Positions 1 to 6,371 of a stretch of 22,062 nt of DNA are shown piece after piece. This DNA is from an uncultured Cetobacterium sp. GTDB taxonomy: Bacteria; Fusobacteriota; Fusobacteriia; Fusobacteriales; Fusobacteriaceae. A program made the position numbers and the translations under genes. The stretch covers positions 1-22,062 of the forward strand of contig CAAFWD010000217.1 of NCBI GenBank assembly GCA_900766645.1. The letters are read 5' to 3'. The notes below the pieces were generated by a model that was not told the DNA's origin, searched no databases, and was given only the letters and a program-made list of their open reading frames with translations. Position 1 is the stretch's first letter; the number at the start of each line of letters is the position of its first letter.

Positions 1-18
1 ACGACGCTCTTCCGATCT
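1..18 (+). other. Illumina adapter remnant (not genomic)
   Basis: The 18 bases ACGACGCTCTTCCGATCT are identical to the 3' end of the Illumina TruSeq read-1/universal adapter. Bacterial sequence in the style of the rest of the window starts immediately after. This is untrimmed adapter at a contig end and should be masked. The match and its position at base 1 are seen directly; the adapter identity is established knowledge. Confidence 0.96.
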
Positions 19-365
19 CAACTTTAAATCTTTTTGGACTTCTTAATGAACTTAATAAAGGAAAAACATTTTATGAAAAAAATAAAGTTAGAAATCGTAG
101 AGACAGACTAACTAATCTTGAAATTATTATTAAAAATGCAAATACTATAGTTGATAACCTTTTAAGTGAAGACGAGGAAAGCTTAAGAAATGCTGAAAGA
201 AGTTTAAATAGATCTGATATATATAGAGATAGAATGGCTCTTAGTATTCTTTTACAGGAATTTCCATCTCCTCAATTACATCATGTCTATTTCATTATTA
301 AAAATGATCTTTGCAAAAAATTTCTGCTAGACGTAATTTCTGAAATTAGAGAAAATAACAAATAA
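19..365 (+). CDS. 3' fragment of an unrecognised protein gene
   Basis: An open frame runs from the first genomic base to TAA at 363-365 and gives about 114 residues; the 5' end is cut off by the contig edge. I do not recognise the family. The visible part is hydrophilic, rich in Arg, Asn, Leu and Glu, with long helix-like stretches (for example TNLEIIIKNANTIVDNLL near the middle) and no signal peptide or membrane segment. It ends in an aromatic/hydrophobic stretch (HHVYFIIKNDLCKKFLLDVI) followed by a charged tail. A strong intrinsic terminator starts six bases after the stop, which supports this being a real gene end. Function cannot be assigned from this fragment. Confidence 0.6.
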
Positions 366-370
366 AAATT

Positions 371-416
371 GCACCCTAAATCTTTTTATATCTTAAGATA
401 AAGGGTGCTTTTTTTT
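371..416 (+). terminator. Intrinsic terminator, possibly bidirectional
   Basis: GCACCCT (371-377) pairs with AGGGTGC (402-408), with a second inner pairing ATCTT/AAGAT, followed by eight T (409-416). The opposite strand has a five-T run after the stem, so it may also end the minus-strand reductase gene that stops at 436. Confidence 0.85.
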
Positions 417-435
417 CATTGTATTTTTTGTTTTT

Positions 436-1428
436 TTACAGTTTAACTATTGTTCTTCCTGTGTGTGTTCCTGATAATATTGATTGTACTTTCTCTTCAA
501 GACCATCTAGTGTTACTTCTGTATAAACCTCTGATAATCCCTCTATTTTCCATTCATTAGCCATTTTATTCCATAGCTCTACTCTTTCAGACATTGAAAT
601 CTCCACTGAATCAACTCCGTATAAAGTTACACCTCTTAAGATAAATGGATAAACTGAACTATGGAAATCTCCTCCAGCTGCGTTTCCACATGCTGTTACA
701 ACCCCATTATACTTTGTTGATTTTATAGCAGTGGATAAAATATTTCCTCCAACTGTATCTATAACTCCTGCCCATACTCCTCTTAACATAGGTCTTGTTG
801 TATCATCAGCCTCAGATCTAGAGATTACTCTTTTTGCTCCAATCTCTAATAAAAATTTTTCTCCTTCTGGCTTTCCTGTTACTGCAACTATATCATACCC
901 TAATTTACTAAGTATTCTTATTGCCACTGATCCAACTCCACCTGTTGATCCTGTTACTAATATCTCTCCATCTTCAGGTTTTACTCCACCCTTTACAACT
1001 AACTTGTAAACAGAAATAGCTGCTGTTAATCCAGCTGTTCCGTATATCATACTTTCTTTTAAAGTTAATCCTTTTGGTAAAGGCACTACCCAAGCTGCCG
1101 GTACTCTTATATATTCTGCAAATCCACCTGATGTATTCATTCCTAAATCATACCCAGTAACAATTACTTCTGTTCCCTCTTTTACTAAATCATTTGAACT
1201 TGATACTACAACTCCTGCTGCATCAATCCCCGGAGTATGAGGATACTTTCTAGTTACTCCTTTATTTCCAGTAGATGATAAAGCATCTTTATAATTCAAT
1301 GATGAATATTGAACTTTTATTAATACCTCATTTTCTGGTAAATCTTTTATTTCTCTTTCAACAACTGATCTTTCAAATCCTTGTTCATTTTCTGTTACAA
1401 AAAAAGCTTTAAATTTTTTATTCTCCAT
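436..1428 (-). CDS. acuI: YhdH/YhfP-family NADPH quinone/acrylyl-CoA reductase (AcuI type)
   Basis: A 330-residue medium-chain dehydrogenase/reductase of the zinc-free YhdH/YhfP (AcuI) branch, close to the usual length of about 325-330. The N-terminal GroES-like fold carries the family stretch YSSLNYKDALSSTG and PHTPGIDAAG (about residues 41-72). The Rossmann part carries GTAGLTAA and the nucleotide-binding GSTGGVGSVA (about 130-170). Known members reduce acryloyl-CoA or other activated alkenes with NADPH in the cytoplasm; the physiological substrate here cannot be told from sequence. ATG at 1426-1428 is preceded by TTAGGAGGAA at 1431-1440. The promoter just upstream has MerR-type spacing, which suggests induction by an electrophile or aldehyde. 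It lies 68 bases downstream of the OmpA-like gene with no terminator between, so some readthrough is possible. Confidence 0.88.
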   Translation of the reverse strand: MENKKFKAFFVTENEQGFERSVVEREIKDLPENEVLIKVQYSSLNYKDALSSTGNKGVTRKYPHTPGIDAAGVVVSSSNDLVKEGTEVIVTGYDLGMNTSGGFAEYIRVPAAWVVPLPKGLTLKESMIYGTAGLTAAISVYKLVVKGGVKPEDGEILVTGSTGGVGSVAIRILSKLGYDIVAVTGKPEGEKFLLEIGAKRVISRSEADDTTRPMLRGVWAGVIDTVGGNILSTAIKSTKYNGVVTACGNAAGGDFHSSVYPFILRGVTLYGVDSVEISMSERVELWNKMANEWKIEGLSEVYTEVTLDGLEEKVQSILSGTHTGRTIVKL

Positions 1429-1460
1429 TATTCCTCCTAATCTATATAAAATATAGGTAT

Positions 1461-1491
1461 AGTATAATACCTTCCTTTAGGTTAGAGTCAA
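1461..1491 (-). promoter_or_regulatory. MerR-type promoter of the AcuI-like gene
   Basis: Read on the minus strand: TTGACT (1486-1491), a 19-bp spacer (1467-1485), then TATACT (1461-1466). Inside the spacer is an imperfect dyad ACCT-N6-AGGT (1469-1482), almost centred. Near-consensus elements with a 19-bp spacer and a central dyad are the hallmark of promoters twisted open by MerR-family activators. A sigma-70 reading with a 16-bp spacer and TATTAT is also possible, so constitutive use cannot be excluded. Confidence 0.6.
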
Positions 1492-1496
1492 GCTTT

Positions 1497-2129
1497 TTAC
1501 ATATTTGGGTATATATTTATTTCCACTCTTCTGTTTAATGCTCTTCCTTCTGCTGTTGCATTTGAAGCTACTGGGTCTTTAGATCCGTATCCAACACTTG
1601 ACATTCTGCTTGTAGATACTCCTTGATTAGCTAAATAGTTTGCTACACTTTGAGCTCTCTCTAAAGATAGATTTAAATTGTAATTTGGATTTCCTGTATT
1701 ATCTGTATATCCGATTATTTGAATTTTTGTTTCTGGATATTTATTTAAAATTTGAGCTATTGAATCTAATGGTCCATAGAATCCATAGTTTAAGATAGCA
1801 CTTGAGCTTTTAAATGAAGATTCTCCTGGTAATCTTAAATTTAAGCTATCTTTAGCATTTGTTACTGTTATGTTTGTATTTCTTAAACTTGCTAAGAAAT
1901 CTTTATATTGAGCATCTTTATAAGCTCCCCATCCTAATCCTGCTAAAGCCCCTATTCCAGCTCCTATTAATGTCCCTTTAGTATCATTTCCTATTGCTTG
2001 TCCTACTAAAGCTCCTAATGCAGCTCCTCCTGCTGTTCCTGTTGTTTTATTATTTAAATCTACCGTGCTACAAGCTCCTAATAAAGTTGTTGTTAGTAGT
2101 AACATAGATATCGTTTTCTTATTTTTCAT
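1497..2129 (-). CDS. OmpA-family lipoprotein with glycine zipper (YiaD-like)
   Basis: A 210-residue predicted outer-membrane lipoprotein. Residues 1-20 form a lipoprotein signal with lipobox LGAC, so Cys20 would be acylated. Residues about 33-70 are a glycine-zipper membrane segment (GGAALGALVGQAIG, GAGIGALAGLGWGAY). Residues about 110-208 are an OmpA-like peptidoglycan-binding domain with the typical IGYTDNTG, NLSLERAQSVANYL and GRALNRRVEI motifs. The known role of this architecture is to anchor the outer membrane to the peptidoglycan. TTTAGGAGGAGAGGAATT precedes the ATG. It has its own promoter with a palindrome, and a terminator of the upstream ROK gene lies between the two, so it is a separate unit. 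Confidence 0.9.
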   Translation of the reverse strand: MKNKKTISMLLLTTTLLGACSTVDLNNKTTGTAGGAALGALVGQAIGNDTKGTLIGAGIGALAGLGWGAYKDAQYKDFLASLRNTNITVTNAKDSLNLRLPGESSFKSSSAILNYGFYGPLDSIAQILNKYPETKIQIIGYTDNTGNPNYNLNLSLERAQSVANYLANQGVSTSRMSSVGYGSKDPVASNATAEGRALNRRVEINIYPNM

Positions 2130-2168
2130 AATTCCTCTCCTCCTAAATTCTAAACTATGTTAATTATC

Positions 2169-2193
2169 TAACACACAACTATAAGTTGTCAAT
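2169..2193 (-). promoter_or_regulatory. Promoter with palindromic operator, OmpA-like gene
   Basis: On the minus strand TTGACA (2188-2193) is followed after 16-18 bases by an AT-rich -10 (TAGATA / GATAAT around 2164-2171). A perfect 6-3-6 inverted repeat ACAACT-ATA-AGTTGT (2176-2190) overlaps the -35 and the spacer, as expected of a repressor site. The regulator is unknown. Confidence 0.5.
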
Positions 2194-2195
2194 GA

Positions 2196-2225
2196 AAAAA
2201 GAGAAGATTTTAACTCTTCTCTTTA
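2196..2225 (-). terminator. Intrinsic terminator of the ROK gene
   Basis: AGAGAAGA (2201-2208) pairs with TCTTCTCT (2216-2223) around a 7-base loop, extended by A-T pairs. On the minus strand the stem is followed by a five-T run. It lies about 57 bases beyond the ROK stop codon. Confidence 0.75.
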
Positions 2226-2281
2226 AAATGATCTATTTCTAAACTTTTTTATCACTATTTTACATAGTACAAATTTCTCTC

Positions 2282-3466
2282 TTACTCCTCATCTTTTAAA
2301 TAATTTAAGTTATAGTTGTAAAAAACATAGTTAATCGGTAAAAATGAAGCTGCTAAACTCTCCTCTTTACTACGATCTTCAAGTACTATCAGCTCTTCTG
2401 GAACTTCTCCTAATTGATATTCTTGTAAAAACATTTTTATATAATTTACAAATAAATTACTTCTAAAAATTTTTCCAGATAATAAAAACTTATCCAATGG
2501 AAATACTGTATTATGGTTAATCATCAATATTGTTATATACTTCGCTATCTTTCTTAAAGCCTTACACTCTGTAACTCCACCTTTTTGAGCTCTTTCCATA
2601 AAAGTGTCAAAATTCATATCACTATATAAATCTACTATTCTCTGTGAATGATTATTTTCTTTAATGATCTCATCATATAAGTATTTTGGAGCTACCATTG
2701 TCTCAAAACATCCTCTTTTTTTACAGATCTCACAATATATATCAGAGTTAGTTTCAACAATAAAGTGCTTAGACCCTAATGATCTATGATATGGAATTAT
2801 TGGTTGAATAAGCTTATTATTTATAATTAAAGATGTTCCTCTTGACTCTCCATATCTTATTAAGTAGAAGTTTCTGTGATGTGGATTTATAAATGCCTCA
2901 TATAAAGATATTGCTCTAATATCTGTTTCTAAAAATATTGGAATCCCAAAATGCTCCTTTGAATACTCCTGAAGTTTTGCAAATCTTTCTTTTTTAAAAA
3001 ATTCTAAAATACTTGCATTTATCATTTCGCTCGATGCAATCACACCAATCCCTATTAATTTTTCAACAGGAATATTTTTCTCTTTTATATAAATTTTTAA
3101 AGAATTGAATAAATATTTAATAAATTTTTTAAAATTATCAATATTTTCAACTTCAATTTCAAAGCTATCTAATATTTCACAATTTAAGTTGGTAAAATTT
3201 ATTTTTATATTTTCCTTCTCTATTGATATTCCAATAGAGATATACTGATCATAATTTATTAAAATAACATTCTTTTTTTTACCTTTTTCATCATAGATAC
3301 TTTTTTCAAAAAGGAGCTTTTCTGTTATTAATTTTTTGGAAATTTTAGTTAGTGCCGCTGGTGAAACCCCTATTTTCTCTGATATTATTAACTTATTAGC
3401 CCCGTTTGTGTAATGTACATATTTTAATAAATTTGTTATATTTTTATTACTACTTTCCTCTCTCAT
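2282..3466 (-). CDS. ROK-family transcriptional regulator
   Basis: A 394-residue protein with an N-terminal winged helix-turn-helix (about residues 8-60, including LIISEKIGVSPAALTKISKKL) and a C-terminal ROK (NagC/XylR-like) fold. The ROK zinc motif is present in variant form: H234 and C245-x2-C248-x4-C253, with GCFE at 252-255. The first phosphate-binding stretch is degenerate (SIGISIEKENIKI in place of DIGGTK) and the second is GESRGTSLIINNKL, so it is unlikely to be a kinase; ETD at 180-182 keeps the sugar-contacting Asp position. ROK regulators usually respond to a sugar or sugar phosphate. I chose ATG at 3464-3466 because TGGGAGGGAA (3471-3480) is ideally spaced; an in-frame start at 3526 would add 20 residues that include this ribosome binding site. 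The divergent porin gene is a plausible target. Confidence 0.85.
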   Translation of the reverse strand: MREESSNKNITNLLKYVHYTNGANKLIISEKIGVSPAALTKISKKLITEKLLFEKSIYDEKGKKKNVILINYDQYISIGISIEKENIKINFTNLNCEILDSFEIEVENIDNFKKFIKYLFNSLKIYIKEKNIPVEKLIGIGVIASSEMINASILEFFKKERFAKLQEYSKEHFGIPIFLETDIRAISLYEAFINPHHRNFYLIRYGESRGTSLIINNKLIQPIIPYHRSLGSKHFIVETNSDIYCEICKKRGCFETMVAPKYLYDEIIKENNHSQRIVDLYSDMNFDTFMERAQKGGVTECKALRKIAKYITILMINHNTVFPLDKFLLSGKIFRSNLFVNYIKMFLQEYQLGEVPEELIVLEDRSKEESLAASFLPINYVFYNYNLNYLKDEE

Positions 3467-3550
3467 AAAATTCCCTCCCAAAAAAATTATTGACAAAAGA
3501 TTTAATTCATTGTATATTTTTACCAAGTAAAATGATTAGGCGAAAAACTA

Positions 3551-3593
3551 TGATTTTAAATCACTCAGGTAAAATATAATACATATTATACCA
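3551..3593. promoter_or_regulatory. Divergent promoter/operator region between ROK gene and porin
   Basis: A consensus TATAAT lies on the plus strand at 3575-3580 and another on the minus strand at 3585-3590. Together they form a 6-4-6 inverted repeat, so the two -10 elements face each other. The minus one has the extended form TG-N-TATAAT (TG complement at 3592-3593) but no clear -35. Next to it is a 13-bp palindrome TGATTT-T-AAATCA (3551-3563), a candidate operator. Overlap means both genes are probably controlled together. Which -10 drives the porin is uncertain. Confidence 0.45.
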
Positions 3594-3671
3594 TATTTTT
3601 ATCTTTTAGTTTATTCTCAATATCATTTTTATTAAAAATTTATTTTCAGAAAAAATCAGGAGGGATTTATA

Positions 3672-4640
3672 ATGAAAAACAAAGTATTTTTTTTAGGAGC
3701 GCTAGTTGCTTTAGGAACATCAGCATTTGCTAAAGAGGTTATCGCACAACCAGTTATCGTTGAAGATACTACTAAAGAGGTTGTTGTAGAGCCTGTTGCT
3801 GTTGTTGAAGAAACTGTTCCTGTATATGTTGAGAACAAATTATTTACAGGAGTATCTATTGGACAAAGCTTAGAAATAGATAACACTTCTGGAGGAAAAA
3901 ACATCGGTGAAGATGTTATATTTATGAACGAAGTTGGATTAAGTACTCAGAACTGGGATTACACAGTGGGAGCTGGTAATGTATTCTCTTCTGATACTGA
4001 TGATTTATATAAAGATGGAACTGCTAGAATGGAGCTTCAAGCTATCAGAAACTTTGAAAATGGTTTCGCAGGACTTAAATGGAGAGCACAAGATGAATAT
4101 AACAGATTCTATTTAAGAACTGGTTATGACTATGGAATGTTCTCAGGATGGATGGATGCACAATACTGGGCATTTAACACTTCTGCTGATCAACAAGATA
4201 AAATGGAACTTGAAATTATGCCTGCTAACATTACTGTAGGACCAGTTACATTAGGATACTACTTAGACTATATTAAATATTCTGGAGATGGAAATATCCA
4301 ATCTAACGGAGCTATTCAAGAGGATTCATTTGATCACCAATTAAGAGCATACTTACCAGTATACGAAAACGAAAAATTAGCTTTAGGTTTAGAGTATAGA
4401 TTAGGATTACACAACAGTGCTAAATACAAGCAAGATGCTGCTCACAGAGTTTACAAAGATTTCGAGTATAACTCATTAACTTTAAATGCTAACTACGCAG
4501 TAACTCCAGCATTCAACGTGTTTGGATACTATAGATACGACATCAACAACTTCGAATCTAAAGGAACTGGACATGCAACTAACCTTGATGATGGAAAATA
4601 CTATGGAGAATTCCAAGTAGGATGGAACTATACATTCTAG
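3672..4640 (+). CDS. Outer-membrane beta-barrel porin (FomA-like type)
   Basis: A 322-residue predicted outer-membrane protein. Residues 1-20 are a signal peptide cut after AFA. Residues about 21-54 are an unusual low-complexity stretch of Val, Glu and Pro. From about 56 onward alternating polar/hydrophobic strands with many aromatic residues run to a C-terminal GWNYTF, the terminal-Phe beta-signal recognised by the BAM machinery. The size and style fit fusobacterial porins, but I cannot name a specific family from sequence alone. The codons differ from the neighbours: AAC, TAC, TTC and CAC are often preferred, which points to high expression. CAGGAGGG precedes the ATG. The gene is monocistronic, divergent from the ROK regulator, and is followed by a structured 3' UTR and a 12-bp-stem terminator. 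Likely role: diffusion of small hydrophilic solutes. Confidence 0.82.
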   Translation: MKNKVFFLGALVALGTSAFAKEVIAQPVIVEDTTKEVVVEPVAVVEETVPVYVENKLFTGVSIGQSLEIDNTSGGKNIGEDVIFMNEVGLSTQNWDYTVGAGNVFSSDTDDLYKDGTARMELQAIRNFENGFAGLKWRAQDEYNRFYLRTGYDYGMFSGWMDAQYWAFNTSADQQDKMELEIMPANITVGPVTLGYYLDYIKYSGDGNIQSNGAIQEDSFDHQLRAYLPVYENEKLALGLEYRLGLHNSAKYKQDAAHRVYKDFEYNSLTLNANYAVTPAFNVFGYYRYDINNFESKGTGHATNLDDGKYYGEFQVGWNYTF

Positions 4641-4688
4641 TAAATTTTACTAGGTTTAATAACTTTACTAATAAGTGCTAACTTATTA
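4637..4688 (+). repeat. Two perfect hairpins in the porin 3' UTR
   Basis: CTAGTAAA-T-TTTACTAG (4637-4653, overlapping the stop codon) and TAATAAGT-GCTA-ACTTATTA (4669-4688) are perfect inverted repeats. Neither is followed by a T-run, so they are not terminators. They could stabilise the mRNA or form part of a 3'-UTR-derived small RNA ending at the terminator at 4734-4764. Confidence 0.6.
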
Positions 4689-4733
4689 TATATAGTAGCT
4701 AGTCTCTCCAGTTTTATGTTTCTAGTTACAACC

Positions 4734-4764
4734 AAAAAGGAGGTGTTCCCGTCACCTCCTTTTT
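4734..4764 (+). terminator. Porin terminator
   Basis: A 12-bp perfect stem AAAAAGGAGGTG (4734-4745) / CACCTCCTTTTT (4753-4764) with a 7-base loop; the T-run is the distal arm. The strong GC core suits a highly transcribed gene. Confidence 0.92.
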
Positions 4765-4784
4765 ATTTTATATTTAATTTTAAT

Positions 4785-4826
4785 AAAAAAAAGAAGCTAA
4801 GATTTTTTAAGTCTTAGCTTCTTTTT
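4785..4826 (-). terminator. NADH oxidase terminator
   Basis: AAGAAGCTAAGA (4791-4802) pairs perfectly with TCTTAGCTTCTT (4812-4823). Read on the minus strand it is followed by a run of T (complement of 4785-4790). It lies just past the oxidase stop codon and may also work in the plus direction. Confidence 0.88.
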
Positions 4827-4833
4827 GGTTTTA

Positions 4834-6168
4834 TTACTTTGCTCCTAAAGCAGCCATAGTTATATAGTTATATGGCTGATTAAAATGTGGTAAGAAGAAA
4901 ATATCTAATAGCTTTAATTTATCTATAGTTAATTTTTCTTGAATAGCTAATGAGAACATATGAATTCCCATTGAAATATCCTCTTTTGAAGCCATCTGAG
5001 CTCCTAATATTCTTCTACTATCTAAATCATAAACTATCTTTATCTTTACCACTTCATTATTATCCTCTATAAAGCCAGGTTTTTGCGTATCTTCAAATCC
5101 TGTTTCAGCAGCATTAAATCCAAAAGCTTTAGCCTTTTCTAAAGTTAATCCTGTAGATACCATATTTAAACCATAAATAGATATTCCATTTGATCCTTGT
5201 ACCCCTGCACTTTCTAATTTTGTTCCACAAGCATTATGAGCTGCCACTATTCCAGAACGAACAGCATTTGTTGCTAATGCTATATAGTTTGTATCTTGAA
5301 TTGCATTATCATATACTGTTGCACAATCTCCTATTGCATACACATCATCTAAACTTGTTTTTTGAGTTAAATCAACTCTGTAAGCTCCATTTCTAAATAA
5401 TTCAAGTTTATCTTTTCCTAAAAGATTATTTGGTACAAATCCAACTGCTAGAATTACCATATCTGCTTTATAACTTTTTTTATCAGTTACAACCTCTTCT
5501 ACTTTTTCATTTCCTTTTATCTCTAAAACTTTTTCACCAAAGTTTAGTCTTATTCCGTTATCTTCTAAATTTTTATTCATTAAATCTCTAAAATCTTTAT
5601 CATAATATCCAGATAAACAACTATCACTTAAATCTATTAAATCAACACTTTTTCCACATCTCTGGAAAGCTTCTGCTAATTCAACTCCTATATATCCTGC
5701 TCCAACTACAACTACATTTTTTAATTCAGGATTTTCTAATTTTTTTATTACATCTTGTGCATGTTGATAAAGTTTTACAAATTGAACATTTTTTAACTCT
5801 TTTCCAGGTATTGGTAAATTTATTGGTAATGATCCTGTTGATAGAATCAGTTTGTCATAACTTTCTTTTACTTCATTCCCATTTTTATCTTTTCCATAAA
5901 CAATTTTGTTGTCATAATCAATTCTATCTATTTCTGTTTCCATATGAATTTTTGCTCCACTACACTCTAACTTCTCCTTAGATGAGTAGAATAATCCCTC
6001 TGGTCCTGAAATTTGCTTTCCTATCCACAGTGCCATTCCACATCCTAAGAAACTAATATTCGAGTTTTTGTCGAATACTACTACTTCTTCTCCTGGATAG
6101 TTTGCTAAAATTGTGTTTATTGCCGCTGTCCCTGCGTGATTTGCTCCAACTACAACTATTTTGCTCAT
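4834..6168 (-). CDS. nox: NADH oxidase / CoA-disulfide reductase family flavoprotein (Nox type)
   Basis: A 444-residue pyridine nucleotide-disulfide oxidoreductase, full length for the family. FAD site VVVGANHAG at residues 4-12 with His11, redox-active Cys43 in SFLGCGMALWIG, NAD site VVVGAGYIGVELAEAF in the middle, second FAD stretch DDVYAIGDCA, and a C-terminal dimerisation domain. The single Cys43 context matches water-forming NADH oxidases (Nox), which reduce O2 with NADH via a Cys-sulfenic acid. CoA-disulfide reductases share the layout and cannot be fully excluded. In an anaerobe this scavenges oxygen in the cytoplasm and recycles NAD. GGAGGT lies upstream of the ATG. It is a single gene with a consensus promoter and its own terminator. 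Confidence 0.88.
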   Translation of the reverse strand: MSKIVVVGANHAGTAAINTILANYPGEEVVVFDKNSNISFLGCGMALWIGKQISGPEGLFYSSKEKLECSGAKIHMETEIDRIDYDNKIVYGKDKNGNEVKESYDKLILSTGSLPINLPIPGKELKNVQFVKLYQHAQDVIKKLENPELKNVVVVGAGYIGVELAEAFQRCGKSVDLIDLSDSCLSGYYDKDFRDLMNKNLEDNGIRLNFGEKVLEIKGNEKVEEVVTDKKSYKADMVILAVGFVPNNLLGKDKLELFRNGAYRVDLTQKTSLDDVYAIGDCATVYDNAIQDTNYIALATNAVRSGIVAAHNACGTKLESAGVQGSNGISIYGLNMVSTGLTLEKAKAFGFNAAETGFEDTQKPGFIEDNNEVVKIKIVYDLDSRRILGAQMASKEDISMGIHMFSLAIQEKLTIDKLKLLDIFFLPHFNQPYNYITMAALGAK

Positions 6169-6209
6169 TTCTATACCTCCATGCTTTTTTATATTCTATT
6201 TCTAACAAG

Positions 6210-6238
6210 ATTATACTTTTTTTGTATAGTTTTTTCAA
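6210..6238 (-). promoter_or_regulatory. Promoter of the NADH oxidase gene
   Basis: Minus strand: TTGAAA (6233-6238), 17-bp spacer, TATAAT (6210-6215), a near-perfect sigma-70 promoter. The inverted repeat TATAC-N7-GTATA (6212-6228) fills the spacer and overlaps the -10, a possible operator. Confidence 0.7.
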
Positions 6239-6371
6239 GAGTAATTTAGCTTAAAATCTAATCTTTATAGTTTTTATTTTTTATCATTTTTTATTTTCAA
6301 AGCAAAAGAGGATTTACCTTTAAAAAAAAGAATATCCTTATAGTTTATTTTTAAATTTTAGGAGGAAAATT

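Noticed and set aside
731..1009. 92-codon open frame on the plus strand
   Set aside because: Antisense shadow of the AcuI-like gene.
3467..3526. 20-residue N-terminal extension of the ROK regulator
   Set aside because: It would translate through the strong TGGGAGGGAA site that fits the internal ATG at 3464-3466.
6053..6238. 61-codon minus-strand frame over the start of the NADH oxidase gene
   Set aside because: Overlaps the oxidase coding region in another frame and begins in its promoter region; no independent support.
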